Position numbers and translations under genes: made by a program | Source: Desulfobacteraceae bacterium | GTDB lineage: Bacteria; Desulfobacterota; Desulfobacteria; Desulfobacterales; Desulfobacteraceae | NCBI GenBank assembly: GCA_024225635.1 | Contig: JAAEMK010000103.1 | Span: 62,001 to 126,000 of the forward strand | DNA: 64,000 nucleotides | Direction of reading: 5' to 3' | Part shown: piece by piece, positions 8,892 to 16,176 of the stretch | How the letters are laid out: every line of letters starts with the position of its first letter | Numbering within the stretch: position 1 is the stretch's first letter | The notes under the pieces: model-generated | Database searches by the model: none | What the model was told of the DNA's origin: nothing | Seen by the model: the letters and a program-made list of their open reading frames with translations, nothing else

Positions 8892-9329
8892 CTATGCCAG
8901 CTCCTGGGGAGTGGAAAGTACCATGCCGTCTGCTTCCTGTGTGGAGAGAAGGCCACTGTTAAGATCCTTACCCTTAAGGTCCAAATAGGCATTTGCCTGG
9001 CCTTCGGCAGTGGTTCTGATGGGGAACTTGAAGCGTTTTACAACGCCGTTCCGGAACTTACAGGTCCACATGATATCCTCGGTGCCCATCATGGGAACAA
9101 CAGAGCTTCCCATGGGTACGAAGTCAGAGTAGCCCCTGCACTCGATTGCCTGGGAAGGACAGATTTTTACACAGGAATAGCACTCCCAGCACTGATCGGG
9201 CTCCTGGTTGTATGCTTTCATTGCGTTGGGATCAAGGACCATCAGGTCGTTGGGACAGATGTACATACATGCAGTCTTGTCCCCACCCTTGCAGCCGTCG
9301 CACTTTTCTGCGATTACAAAAGATGGCAT
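8892..9329 (-). CDS. aprB: Adenylylsulfate reductase beta subunit AprB
   Basis: AprB is the ferredoxin-like subunit that carries two [4Fe-4S] clusters and passes electrons to the FAD of AprA. Two clusters of cysteines are visible: CDGCKGGDKTACMYICP (residues 9-25), with the insert typical of AprB, and CWECYSCVKICP (about residues 47-58). The C-terminal tail without cysteines is the part known to wrap around AprA. The 145-residue length is normal. The GGGAGGT ribosome-binding site precedes ATG 9329, and a long leader region (9330-9761) lies upstream. Confidence 0.98.
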   Translation of the reverse strand: MPSFVIAEKCDGCKGGDKTACMYICPNDLMVLDPNAMKAYNQEPDQCWECYSCVKICPSQAIECRGYSDFVPMGSSVVPMMGTEDIMWTCKFRNGVVKRFKFPIRTTAEGQANAYLDLKGKDLNSGLLSTQEADGMVLSTPQELA

Positions 9330-9395
9330 TTAAAATACCTCCCTACATTTGTGCCGAAATCATCATTAATTTCAGCAACTGGTGTTATAGATACT

Positions 9396-9417
9396 GCGAC
9401 ATCGTTTACTGTGTCGC
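9396..9417. promoter_or_regulatory. Inverted repeat upstream of aprB (GCGACA-N10-TGTCGC)
   Basis: GCGACA (9396-9401) and TGTCGC (9412-9417) form a perfect dyad 67-88 bases before the aprB start. The size and spacing fit a dimeric regulator site. No known consensus was recognised. Confidence 0.35.
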
Positions 9418-9434
9418 CCTTAATATAAAAAATA

Positions 9435-9452
9435 GGTCGCTATACTTCGACC
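9435..9452. promoter_or_regulatory. Inverted repeat upstream of aprB (GGTCG-N8-CGACC)
   Basis: GGTCG (9435-9439) and CGACC (9448-9452) flank an AT-rich centre with TATA on the plus strand. It lies next to the preceding dyad in the aprB leader. Confidence 0.3.
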
Positions 9453-9480
9453 TCGTTCATCCGAAATTCTGTGCTTGGCA

Positions 9481-9504
9481 TTGTACATGTTGCAAAAAGT
9501 ACAA
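9481..9504. promoter_or_regulatory. Inverted repeat upstream of aprB (TTGTAC-N12-GTACAA)
   Basis: TTGTAC (9481-9486) and GTACAA (9499-9504) form a perfect dyad about 150 bases before aprB. Together with two nearer dyads it suggests a control region between 9396 and 9504. The remainder of the 432-base gap 9330-9761 shows no convincing gene. Confidence 0.35.
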
Positions 9505-9761
9505 GATAAATATGAATGCGTGACCCAAGCCTTGAGTAAACGTTTGGAACGTAGCACCCGTTAATGTACCTTGTCAAGAGTTTTTGCCACTGGATTTTTC
9601 AGGGCGAAATTACTGTTTATAAACGGGGTGAAATTGTCAATATGTGCCATGGAAGATTGAACTTCTCTACAATATATAGTAATGTTACCGATTCTGTTGA
9701 AAACGGCGTTCCGCCGGAATTCGGCATTGAAAACGAAATATTATTTTAAGGACGATTGACA

Positions 9762-10505
9762 ATGAGCGAAGAAATGATTCCAGTCTCCCTGGATGACAAA
9801 ATGACCTTTGAGTGCTCCCCCGGGGTCTCGTGTTTTAACGAGTGCTGCAGGGATCTTAACCAATTTTTGACTCCCTATGATATCCTTCGGTTAAAAAATA
9901 ACCTTGGTATCTCCTCGGATCTCTTTTTGCGAAAGTACACCTCGGTTCACGTGGGGCCTGAATCCGGCCTTCCCGTGATCACCTTCAAACCCGATCCCGC
10001 AACCAACCACGCCTGTCCCTTTGTGCGGAAGACGGGCTGTTCCGTGTATTCGGACAGACCCACCTCCTGCCGGATCTATCCCCTTGCCCGGGCTATCTCC
10101 CGCTCCCGGGAAATCGGCGAGATCCAGGAGTACTTTGCCCTGATCGAGGAACCCCACTGCAAGGGGTTCGGCCGCAACAGCGGCCAGACGGTCCGGGAGT
10201 GGCTCGACGGCCAGGATGTGGCCCTTCACAACGCCATGAACGACAAGCTCATGGAGGTGATCAGCCTCAAGAACCGGATCGTGCCGGGTAAGCTCGATCC
10301 CGTTGAGTCGGATAAGTTTTATCTCGCCTGTTACGATCTGGATACGTTCCGGAAGCGGATCTTTGAAGAGAATCTGCTGAACGGTCTGGAGGTTCCCCAG
10401 GCGGTTCTTGGGAAAATAAAGACGGATGACCTTGCCCTCCTTGATTTCGGCCTTGCCTGGATCAAGTATGTCCTGTTCGGCATTGACATGGAACTGGGAG
10501 CCTGA
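9762..10505 (+). CDS. YkgJ-family Cys-cluster (metal-binding) protein
   Basis: The 247-residue protein belongs to the YkgJ family, which shares a C-x(5-6)-C-x3-CC type cluster predicted to bind zinc or iron. Visible cysteines are in CSPGVSCFNECC (about residues 18-29) and in a second block, CPFVRKTGCSVYSDRPTSCR (about residues 83-102), as usual in the family. The biochemical role of the family is not established. I chose ATG 9762, nine bases after AAGGA, over an in-frame TTG at 9756. Its stop is two bases before the start of the SDR gene, so the two are cotranscribed. It is one of three YkgJ members here (others at 11409 and 39920). Confidence 0.85.
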   Translation: MSEEMIPVSLDDKMTFECSPGVSCFNECCRDLNQFLTPYDILRLKNNLGISSDLFLRKYTSVHVGPESGLPVITFKPDPATNHACPFVRKTGCSVYSDRPTSCRIYPLARAISRSREIGEIQEYFALIEEPHCKGFGRNSGQTVREWLDGQDVALHNAMNDKLMEVISLKNRIVPGKLDPVESDKFYLACYDLDTFRKRIFEENLLNGLEVPQAVLGKIKTDDLALLDFGLAWIKYVLFGIDMELGA

Positions 10506-10507
10506 CC

Positions 10508-11326
10508 ATGGAGATGAAGGGAAAGGTGGCCCTGGTGCTCGGGGCGGTCAAAGGCATTGGCAAGGCCCTGGGGCTTGCCCTGGCCGGGCAGGGGGTCTCC
10601 CTTGTGCTGACCCGCAACGACTGGGAAGACAGCTTTGACGACATGGAGCGTGACTTTGAAGCGTCCGGGGCCGATCACATGATCGTGGATGCGGATCTCC
10701 TGGATCAGGCTCGGATTGCGGATCTTGCCCGTGCCATCGACAAGCGGTACGGGCGCCTGGATATCCTGGTCAATAACATCGAGCGGGGCGGGTGGCCCGT
10801 TGTGCACGGCGCCTATGTCCAGGAACAGTGGGATCTGGAGATGGCAACCACCCTCAGGGCCAAGCGCTGGGTGTTTGACGCCATGTTCCCCCTGTTGCAG
10901 CGATCCCGGGAAGGGGTGGTGGTCAATTTTTCTTCTATTGCCGGTGTGGTCGGCCGGTCCGGGCCAGCCGCCCTGGTGTTCAACGACGGGTATGCGGCCG
11001 CCAACCGGGGGGTGTCGCTTCTGACAGAGACTTGGGCCCGCATGGGGGCGCCCCATGTCCGGGTGAACGAGATCATGCTGGGTGTCTTTGAAACCCGGCA
11101 TGCCCAGGGGACCCGGGGCTGGGAGGAGGTGCTGACCGATGAAGAGAAGCAGTCCCTTGTGGATCACACCCTGCTGGGCCGGACCGGGCAGCTTGCGGAT
11201 GTTGTCGAGGCGTTCCTCTTTGTGGTCCGGGATGCGCCTTACATGACGGGTTCCGTGATTCGCCTGGACGGCGGGTTTATCCTGGGAGGTGCGGATGTGC
11301 CGCCCATGCCCCAGGGTGTTGTCTAG
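10508..11326 (+). CDS. Short-chain dehydrogenase/reductase-like protein with altered active site
   Basis: The 272-residue protein has the SDR Rossmann fold: a glycine motif LGAVKGIG (residues 11-18, normally TGxxxGIG), a VNN segment near residue 82 where NNAG is usual (here NNIE), an NFSS motif near residue 140 and a C-terminal 'TGSVIRLDGG' typical of the FabG group. The YxxxK motif reads YAAAN at residues 162-166, so the catalytic lysine is replaced by asparagine. Normal reductase activity is therefore doubtful; a binding or scaffold role or a different substrate is possible. It follows the YkgJ gene by two bases. A hairpin terminator follows at 11337-11365. Confidence 0.85.
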   Translation: MEMKGKVALVLGAVKGIGKALGLALAGQGVSLVLTRNDWEDSFDDMERDFEASGADHMIVDADLLDQARIADLARAIDKRYGRLDILVNNIERGGWPVVHGAYVQEQWDLEMATTLRAKRWVFDAMFPLLQRSREGVVVNFSSIAGVVGRSGPAALVFNDGYAAANRGVSLLTETWARMGAPHVRVNEIMLGVFETRHAQGTRGWEEVLTDEEKQSLVDHTLLGRTGQLADVVEAFLFVVRDAPYMTGSVIRLDGGFILGGADVPPMPQGVV

Positions 11327-11336
11327 GTAGAGAAAA

Positions 11337-11365
11337 AAAGGGCGGAACATTGTGTTCCGCCCTTT
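11337..11365. terminator. Bidirectional intrinsic terminator
   Basis: A perfect 13-bp stem (11337-11349 with 11353-11365, GC core AGGGCGGAACA) has a 3-base loop and flanking A and T runs on both sides. It serves the SDR gene on the plus strand and the converging YkgJ gene on the minus strand. Confidence 0.93.
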
Positions 11366-11408
11366 TTGCGTCGTCTGTCCGGATCTTTTTCCGTGGTATG
11401 TCGCGTCT

Positions 11409-11978
11409 TCAGCCGATCAGCATTTCCGCAATGGTTTCCCGTATTCTGCCAGGGGGGGCGACGGCTGTGCGATATTCCATTTCCAGGCGGGCCATGCTGG
11501 AATAGAACGGGGTTCTGTCGAATGTCTGGTAATCGGTTGCTGAAAAAAACGGCTCTCCGGCCTCGCATCCCGGTCCCTTCATGGGGAAGGCGCCCGGGCG
11601 GTGAAGCTCGTGGGGGATTCCGTGGAGGCGGCATATCATGGGGCGGAAGTCGTAGAGCCGGCAGAGGCCATCCGTGTTGAGGGGGCACATGATCTTGGCC
11701 GGTGCGTTGGTTTTGCCGGCCTCAGCCCTTTGTTCGCAGACCGTTGCCGCCCGGGTCTGGATCTCGGCCGCCGTTTCTTTGTCCAGGGTGTCAAGGCCTG
11801 AGAGAAGGTACTGCTTTTCTATGTGGGTGTGGTGGTGGAATTCGGTTTCGCAGCAGTTGTCAACGCAGCCCCGGCAGTGGAATCCGTAGTGGTCCGCCGC
11901 GGCTGTCCAGACTGTGTCCATCCGGGCGTAGAGGGTTGAAAGCTGTTTGAAAAAAGGGGTGTGAATGGTGTCGGTCAT
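11409..11978 (-). CDS. YkgJ-family Cys-cluster (metal-binding) protein
   Basis: The 189-residue second YkgJ-type protein has CRGCVDNCC near residue 35, a His-rich stretch (EFHHHTH) right after it, and a second block with CPLNTDGLCRLYDFRPMICR (about residues 98-117). The His run next to the Cys cluster supports metal binding. The function of the family is unknown. The gene lies between a bidirectional terminator and the dGTPase gene, on the same strand as the dGTPase and 27 bases after its stop, so it may be cotranscribed with it. Confidence 0.85.
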   Translation of the reverse strand: MTDTIHTPFFKQLSTLYARMDTVWTAAADHYGFHCRGCVDNCCETEFHHHTHIEKQYLLSGLDTLDKETAAEIQTRAATVCEQRAEAGKTNAPAKIMCPLNTDGLCRLYDFRPMICRLHGIPHELHRPGAFPMKGPGCEAGEPFFSATDYQTFDRTPFYSSMARLEMEYRTAVAPPGRIRETIAEMLIG

Positions 11979-12005
11979 TGGGGGCCTGTGCTCTTTCTTT
12001 GGGGG

Positions 12006-13130
12006 TTAAAAAAGGGGTCTGGGGAAGAACAGCTTTGAGTAGAGGTTCAAAGCGTATCTGTCCGTCATGCTTGCGATCAGGTCGCACACCGATCGTTCCA
12101 GGGAGGTCCTGTCGGGATCCCAGGGGGCCATCTCCATCTTGCTCAGCTCCAGTTGCAGCTTGTCCGTGTGGTTCATGAAGTAGTTGTAGAGCTCCTTGAG
12201 CACCTTTTTGGCCTTGATGAACTCCTTGTGGACCGAGGGGGAACGGTATACCTGTTTGTAGAGGAACCCCCGCAGGACCGTCATGGCCGAAAAGATCTCC
12301 TCGCCCATGGAGAGTTTGAATTTTCCCTCTTCGGGGCCGCTGTTGTAGACCAGTTCCTCGATCATTGTCTTGGCTCTTCTGGAGTGGGTATTGCCCAGCT
12401 TAGTGACGCAGATGGCGGGGATTTCATCCCGGGTGATGACCCGGCTTCTGAGGGCATCGTCCAGGTCGTGGTTGAGGTAGGCGATGATGTCGGCAATTCT
12501 GACGATCTTGCCCTCCACGGTGGAGGCCGCTTCTCCCGGGGTGGTGGGCATGATGTCTCCAAAGCCCTTGGAATGCTTGAGGATGCCGTCCCTCACCTCG
12601 TGGGTCAGGTTCAGGCCCTGGCCCTTGTTGTCCAGGGTGTCCACCACCCTGAGGCTCTGCTCCTTATGGGTGAAGTCCGGTGAGAAGATCTCTTTGAGCG
12701 CCGCCTCCCCGCCATGGCCAAAGGGCGTATGGCCCAGGTCGTGGCCCAGGGCGATGGCTTCGGTGAGATCCTCGTTGAGCCGCATGGCTCTGGCGATGTT
12801 CCTGGCGATCTCCGACACCTCGAGGGTGTGGGTGAGCCGGGTCCGGTAATGGTCGCCCAGGGGGGAGAGAAAAACCTGGGTCTTGTGTTTCAGCCGCCGA
12901 AAGGCGTTTGAGTAGACGATCCTGTCCCGGTCAAGCTGAAACGGGGTCCGGATACTGCAAGGGGGTTCCTGTTGCAGACGGCCGGCCGATTTTGAGCTTG
13001 GGCAGGCAAATTCAGAAAGAAATCCCTGTTCCCGTGTCTGGAATATTTCTCGTATGGAAGGGGGGGTAAGGTTGGTTGAAACCGCCCCCCCTTCCTGTTC
13101 TTCTGTCAGCGTGGTTCGTGAAAATGTCAT
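12006..13130 (-). CDS. dgt: dGTPase-like HD-domain deoxynucleotide triphosphohydrolase
   Basis: This enzyme family hydrolyses dGTP or other dNTPs to the nucleoside and tripolyphosphate. The signature 'RTPFQLDRDRI' followed by 'FRRLKHKTQVF' lies around residues 65-90, the HD metal site follows (RLTHTLEVSE and LGHDLGHTPFGH), and a later Asp lies in 'RIADIIAYL'. I started at ATG 13130, giving 374 residues; the open frame runs to 13232, but the extra 34 residues are hydrophobic and unlike the family. The ribosome-binding site is weak. It is transcribed away from the deaminase gene at 13232, with about 100 bases of shared promoter space. Confidence 0.9.
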   Translation of the reverse strand: MTFSRTTLTEEQEGGAVSTNLTPPSIREIFQTREQGFLSEFACPSSKSAGRLQQEPPCSIRTPFQLDRDRIVYSNAFRRLKHKTQVFLSPLGDHYRTRLTHTLEVSEIARNIARAMRLNEDLTEAIALGHDLGHTPFGHGGEAALKEIFSPDFTHKEQSLRVVDTLDNKGQGLNLTHEVRDGILKHSKGFGDIMPTTPGEAASTVEGKIVRIADIIAYLNHDLDDALRSRVITRDEIPAICVTKLGNTHSRRAKTMIEELVYNSGPEEGKFKLSMGEEIFSAMTVLRGFLYKQVYRSPSVHKEFIKAKKVLKELYNYFMNHTDKLQLELSKMEMAPWDPDRTSLERSVCDLIASMTDRYALNLYSKLFFPRPLF

Positions 13131-13231
13131 GTATCCGTCGCAAATAATTAGTATAAAACAGCTTGTTGATTCAAGAAAACAATTGTGCATATTGTCAAAA
13201 TTTTGTAAAGATATTTTTCGAATGACAATCA

Positions 13232-13798
13232 TTGGAGTCCATTATTACGATCAGAGGTGAAAACATCGAGTCGTCAGAGTATGAACAGTATATGACCCTG
13301 GCTCTGGGGTCTGCGGAAGAGGCGTTTTTTCAAGGGGAGTTTCCCGTGGGGGCGGTTATTGTTTCCGGGGGCAGGGTGGTGGCCGAAGGGTCCCGGACCG
13401 GTACGACCCGGGCCATGGCGCGGCCCAGTGAGATCGACCATGCCGAAATACGGGCGTTGCGGCAGCTGGAACGGCTGGAGCAGAGGTTTGATCCGGCAAA
13501 TGCCAGGATTTTTTCCACCATGGAGCCCTGCCTCATGTGCTTTTCCGCCATCATTCTTTCCGGGATAAAGGAGATCGTTTACGCCTATGAAGATCCCATG
13601 GGGGGCGGTACCTGCTGTGACCTGGATACGTTGACGCCCCTGTACAAGGAATCGGGGGTCAAGGTCGTTTCCGGGGTGTGCCGGGAGCAGAGCCTTGATC
13701 TTTTTAAGCGGTTTTTTCAAAAAGAGGATAACCTCTACTGGAAGGATAGCCCGCTTGAGCGGTATACCCTTGGCCAGGGATTGGAATTTTGTAAATAA
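13232..13798 (+). CDS. Nucleoside/nucleobase deaminase of the cytidine-deaminase-like (TadA/GuaD) group
   Basis: The zinc site is clear: HAE in 'DHAEIRAL' (about residues 71-73) with the proton-shuttling Glu, and PCLMC near residues 99-103. At 188 residues, with a C-terminal extension beyond the TadA core, it could be a tRNA adenosine deaminase or a guanine/cytosine deaminase; the sequence alone does not decide. The start is uncertain: TTG 13232 (used here) or ATG 13292, neither with a strong ribosome-binding site. The segment 'SEYEQYMTLAL' resembles the normal family start, favouring an initiation site before 13280. Confidence 0.82.
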   Translation: MESIITIRGENIESSEYEQYMTLALGSAEEAFFQGEFPVGAVIVSGGRVVAEGSRTGTTRAMARPSEIDHAEIRALRQLERLEQRFDPANARIFSTMEPCLMCFSAIILSGIKEIVYAYEDPMGGGTCCDLDTLTPLYKESGVKVVSGVCREQSLDLFKRFFQKEDNLYWKDSPLERYTLGQGLEFCK

Positions 13799-13895
13799 AG
13801 CTTGCAATTTCAAAAAAGTGTGAGTATAATAATAAGTTGCTATATGGTTTTAGCAGGACTGAGCAAAAGGCAAACATAATCGCAGGAGGTGCGGA

Positions 13896-14417
13896 ATAGC
13901 TAGGCAGAGAAAACAGGACAGGACAAATGTGAACAGGGATATCAGGGCCCCGGAAGTTAGGGTCGTGGGTGCTGATGGCGAACAGATAGGTGTCATGCCC
14001 ATAGAGGAGGCACTCCGGAAGGCTGGAGATCTGCATATGGATCTCGTGGAGGTGTCGCCCAACGCAAAACCGCCTGTCTGCAAAATAATGGACTATGGTC
14101 GGTATAAGTACGAAGAGACCAAGAAACATCAGGAAGCCAGGAAGAAACAAAAGGGCTTCCAGGTGAAAGAGATTAAGGTCAGACCCGCTACCGATATCCA
14201 TGACCTTCAGACAAAGGTCAAGCATATTCGGAAGTTTATCTCCAACAGGGACAAGGTTAAGGTGACCTTGGTGTTCCGGGGCAGGGAGATTACCCTTTCC
14301 CAGCAGGCACGGGAGGTCCTTGAACGGGTGGCTGAGATGACCGAAGAGTTTGCTCAGGTCGAGCAGTATCCCAAGTTTGAAGGCCGGACCATGACCATGG
14401 TGCTGTCGCCCAAATAG
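13896..14417 (+). CDS. infC: Translation initiation factor IF-3, with an ATA start codon
   Basis: IF-3 binds the 30S subunit, prevents subunit joining and proofreads the start codon. The protein matches both domains: 'NRDIRAPEVRVVG' at the start, 'DLVEVSPNAKPPVCKIMDYG' in the N-domain, a lysine-rich linker, and a C-domain ending in 'TMTMVLSP'. The first ATG/GTG-type codon is GTG 13929, but an ATA at 13896 in the same frame follows AGGAGGT with 6-base spacing and adds MARQRKQDRTN, as in most IF-3 proteins. Rare AUU/AUA/AUC starts are a known device by which IF-3 represses its own translation. The product is 173 residues. It heads the infC-rpmI-rplT-pheS-pheT cluster; thrS is not adjacent. Confidence 0.95.
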   Translation: MARQRKQDRTNVNRDIRAPEVRVVGADGEQIGVMPIEEALRKAGDLHMDLVEVSPNAKPPVCKIMDYGRYKYEETKKHQEARKKQKGFQVKEIKVRPATDIHDLQTKVKHIRKFISNRDKVKVTLVFRGREITLSQQAREVLERVAEMTEEFAQVEQYPKFEGRTMTMVLSPK

Positions 14418-14499
14418 GTTGAGCCCGGAAATAGTCTCAACCTATATCTTGTGATGTCTCTGTGAAGTACTGCTAGAAAGATATGACAGGTGGTGCATT

Positions 14500-14516
14500 T
14501 GCCCCCCAGGGGGGCA
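14500..14516 (+). promoter_or_regulatory. GC-rich hairpin in the rpmI-rplT leader
   Basis: GCCCCCC (14501-14507) and GGGGGGC (14509-14515) form a compact stem 50 bases before rpmI, in the 149-base infC-rpmI gap. A T-run (14532-14537) lies 16 bases further. In other bacteria this position carries the L20-binding autoregulatory leader; whether this hairpin does so is inferred from position only. Confidence 0.4.
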
Positions 14517-14566
14517 GGATGTACCATTGTGTTTTTTGGAGTAATACGAACTCAGGAGAGGAAAAA

Positions 14567-14764
14567 ATGCCGAAAATAAAGACAAATAGAGCCGCTGCAA
14601 AGCGTTTCAAAAAGACGGGATCTGGAAAGTATAAGTTCAGAAAGGCGAATTCAAGCCATATTCTGACAAAGAAAACCACAAAGCGAAAACGGTCTCTCAG
14701 GCTGGATCAGATCATTGACTCCAGTGATATGAAAGAAGTTAAACGTCTGTTGCCCAACGGATAG
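14567..14764 (+). CDS. rpmI: 50S ribosomal protein L35
   Basis: The 65-residue basic protein begins [20 protein letters not shown] and continues with the '[17 protein letters not shown]' segment of L35. I used the ATG at 14567, preceded by AGGAGAGG, rather than the in-frame codon at 14483 that would add a non-conserved extension. It is followed 27 bases later by rplT. Confidence 0.98.
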   Translation: MPKIKTNRAAAKRFKKTGSGKYKFRKANSSHILTKKTTKRKRSLRLDQIIDSSDMKEVKRLLPNG

Positions 14765-14791
14765 ACCAAGGATTCAAGGAGCGTATAAGAA

Positions 14792-15142
14792 ATGAGAATT
14801 AAAAGAGGATACAAGGCAAGAAGGCGCAGGAATAAGGTCCTGAAGCTGGCCAAGGGTTTCAGGGGCGGTCGCAGCAAACTTTACCGTACTGCGGCAGATG
14901 CGGTTGATAAGGCGCTTGGTTACGCATATCGTGACCGCAGGGTCCGCAAACGGGATTTCCGCAAACTCTGGATCGCCAGGATCAATGCGGCGTCTAAGAT
15001 GAATAATCTCTCCTACAGCAAGTTCATTCACGGCCTGAAATTGGCCAACATCGAGCTTGATAGAAAGGTTCTGGCCGAGCTGGCTGTTTCTGATCCTGCG
15101 GGCTTCTCTCAGATCGCCTCAAAGGCAGCGGCTCAGCTTTAG
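14792..15142 (+). CDS. rplT: 50S ribosomal protein L20
   Basis: The 116-residue protein has the long basic N-terminal helix ([20 protein letters not shown]) and globular C-domain of L20, which binds 23S rRNA early in 50S assembly and in many bacteria represses the rpmI-rplT mRNA. AAGGA precedes the ATG. pheS begins 28 bases after the stop. Confidence 0.98.
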   Translation: MRIKRGYKARRRRNKVLKLAKGFRGGRSKLYRTAADAVDKALGYAYRDRRVRKRDFRKLWIARINAASKMNNLSYSKFIHGLKLANIELDRKVLAELAVSDPAGFSQIASKAAAQL

Positions 15143-15170
15143 TCTGTTGAAGAAAAGGGTGGAGATTGTT

Positions 15171-16175
15171 GTGGGAAAAACGATACAAGAAATTGAAGAG
15201 AAAGCCTTTGCGGATCTTGAGAAGGCTTCTGGGGTAGCGGAGGTGGAGGCCCTCTCCACCCGCTATCTGGGTCGGAAGGGTGAGCTCACCACTTTTTTGA
15301 GAAACATCTCAAAACTGGATGAAAGTGAACGACCGGCGGCCGGGAAGAATGCCAATCTGCTGAAGGTTAAGCTGGACGGGGCGTTCAAGGCTGCCATGGA
15401 CCGATTGTCCGAGGCGGACGGGAGTGACATGTTTGTGGACGTGACCCTGCCCGGAAGGCCCGTGGCACGGGGAACCCTTCATCCTGTGACCCAGGTTACC
15501 AGGGAGATCTCAGACGTCTTCTTGCGGCTGGGGTTCGATATTGTCGAGGGGCCGGAGGTCGAAACCGATTATTACAATTTCGAGGCCCTCAACATTCCAA
15601 AGTATCACCCGGCCAGGGATATGCAGGACACCTTTTATGTGTCCGACTCCATCCTTCTTCGAACCCACACCTCTCCGAATCAGCCGAGGGTGATGGAGCG
15701 GGTCGAACCGCCGGTGCGGATGATTGCCCCCGGCAAGGTTTACCGGTGCGATTCCGATCTCACCCACACCCCCATGTTTCACCAGATCGAGGGGTTGATG
15801 GTGGATAAAAACATCTCCTTTGGGGACCTGAAGGGAACCCTCACCACCTTTATCCATCAGATCTTTGATGAGGAGACCTCCCTTCGGTTCCGGCCCAGTT
15901 TCTTCCCCTTTACCGAACCCAGCGCCGAAGTCGACATCCGCTGCGTGATGTGCAAGGGTGAGGGCTGCCGCATCTGTTCCAGGACCGGATGGCTCGAAGT
16001 GCTTGGGGCCGGCATGGTTCACCCCGCGGTCTTTGAAAACGTTGGATATGATACCGACGTTTACACAGGGTTCGCCTTTGGTATGGGAATTGAGCGTATT
16101 GCAATGCTCAAGTACGGGATCGACGATCTCCGGAAATTTTTCGAAAACGATATGCGCTTTTTAGGGCAGTTTTGA
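15171..16175 (+). CDS. pheS: Phenylalanyl-tRNA synthetase alpha subunit
   Basis: PheS forms the catalytic core of the alpha2-beta2 PheRS. An N-terminal coiled coil is followed by the class II synthetase core with motif 2 around '[14 protein letters not shown]' and motif 3 '[10 protein letters not shown]' near the C-terminus. Four cysteines ([12 protein letters not shown], about residues 260-271) form a zinc-ribbon-like insert found in some bacterial PheS. I started at GTG 15171, with GGTGGAG upstream, giving 334 residues; the longer open frame overlaps rplT. pheT follows after one base. Confidence 0.96.
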   Translation: MGKTIQEIEEKAFADLEKASGVAEVEALSTRYLGRKGELTTFLRNISKLDESERPAAGKNANLLKVKLDGAFKAAMDRLSEADGSDMFVDVTLPGRPVARGTLHPVTQVTREISDVFLRLGFDIVEGPEVETDYYNFEALNIPKYHPARDMQDTFYVSDSILLRTHTSPNQPRVMERVEPPVRMIAPGKVYRCDSDLTHTPMFHQIEGLMVDKNISFGDLKGTLTTFIHQIFDEETSLRFRPSFFPFTEPSAEVDIRCVMCKGEGCRICSRTGWLEVLGAGMVHPAVFENVGYDTDVYTGFAFGMGIERIAMLKYGIDDLRKFFENDMRFLGQF

Positions 16176-16176
16176 T

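Noticed and set aside
9564-9749. 61-codon frame before the YkgJ gene
   Set aside because: No ribosome-binding site and no conserved character; more likely leader sequence.
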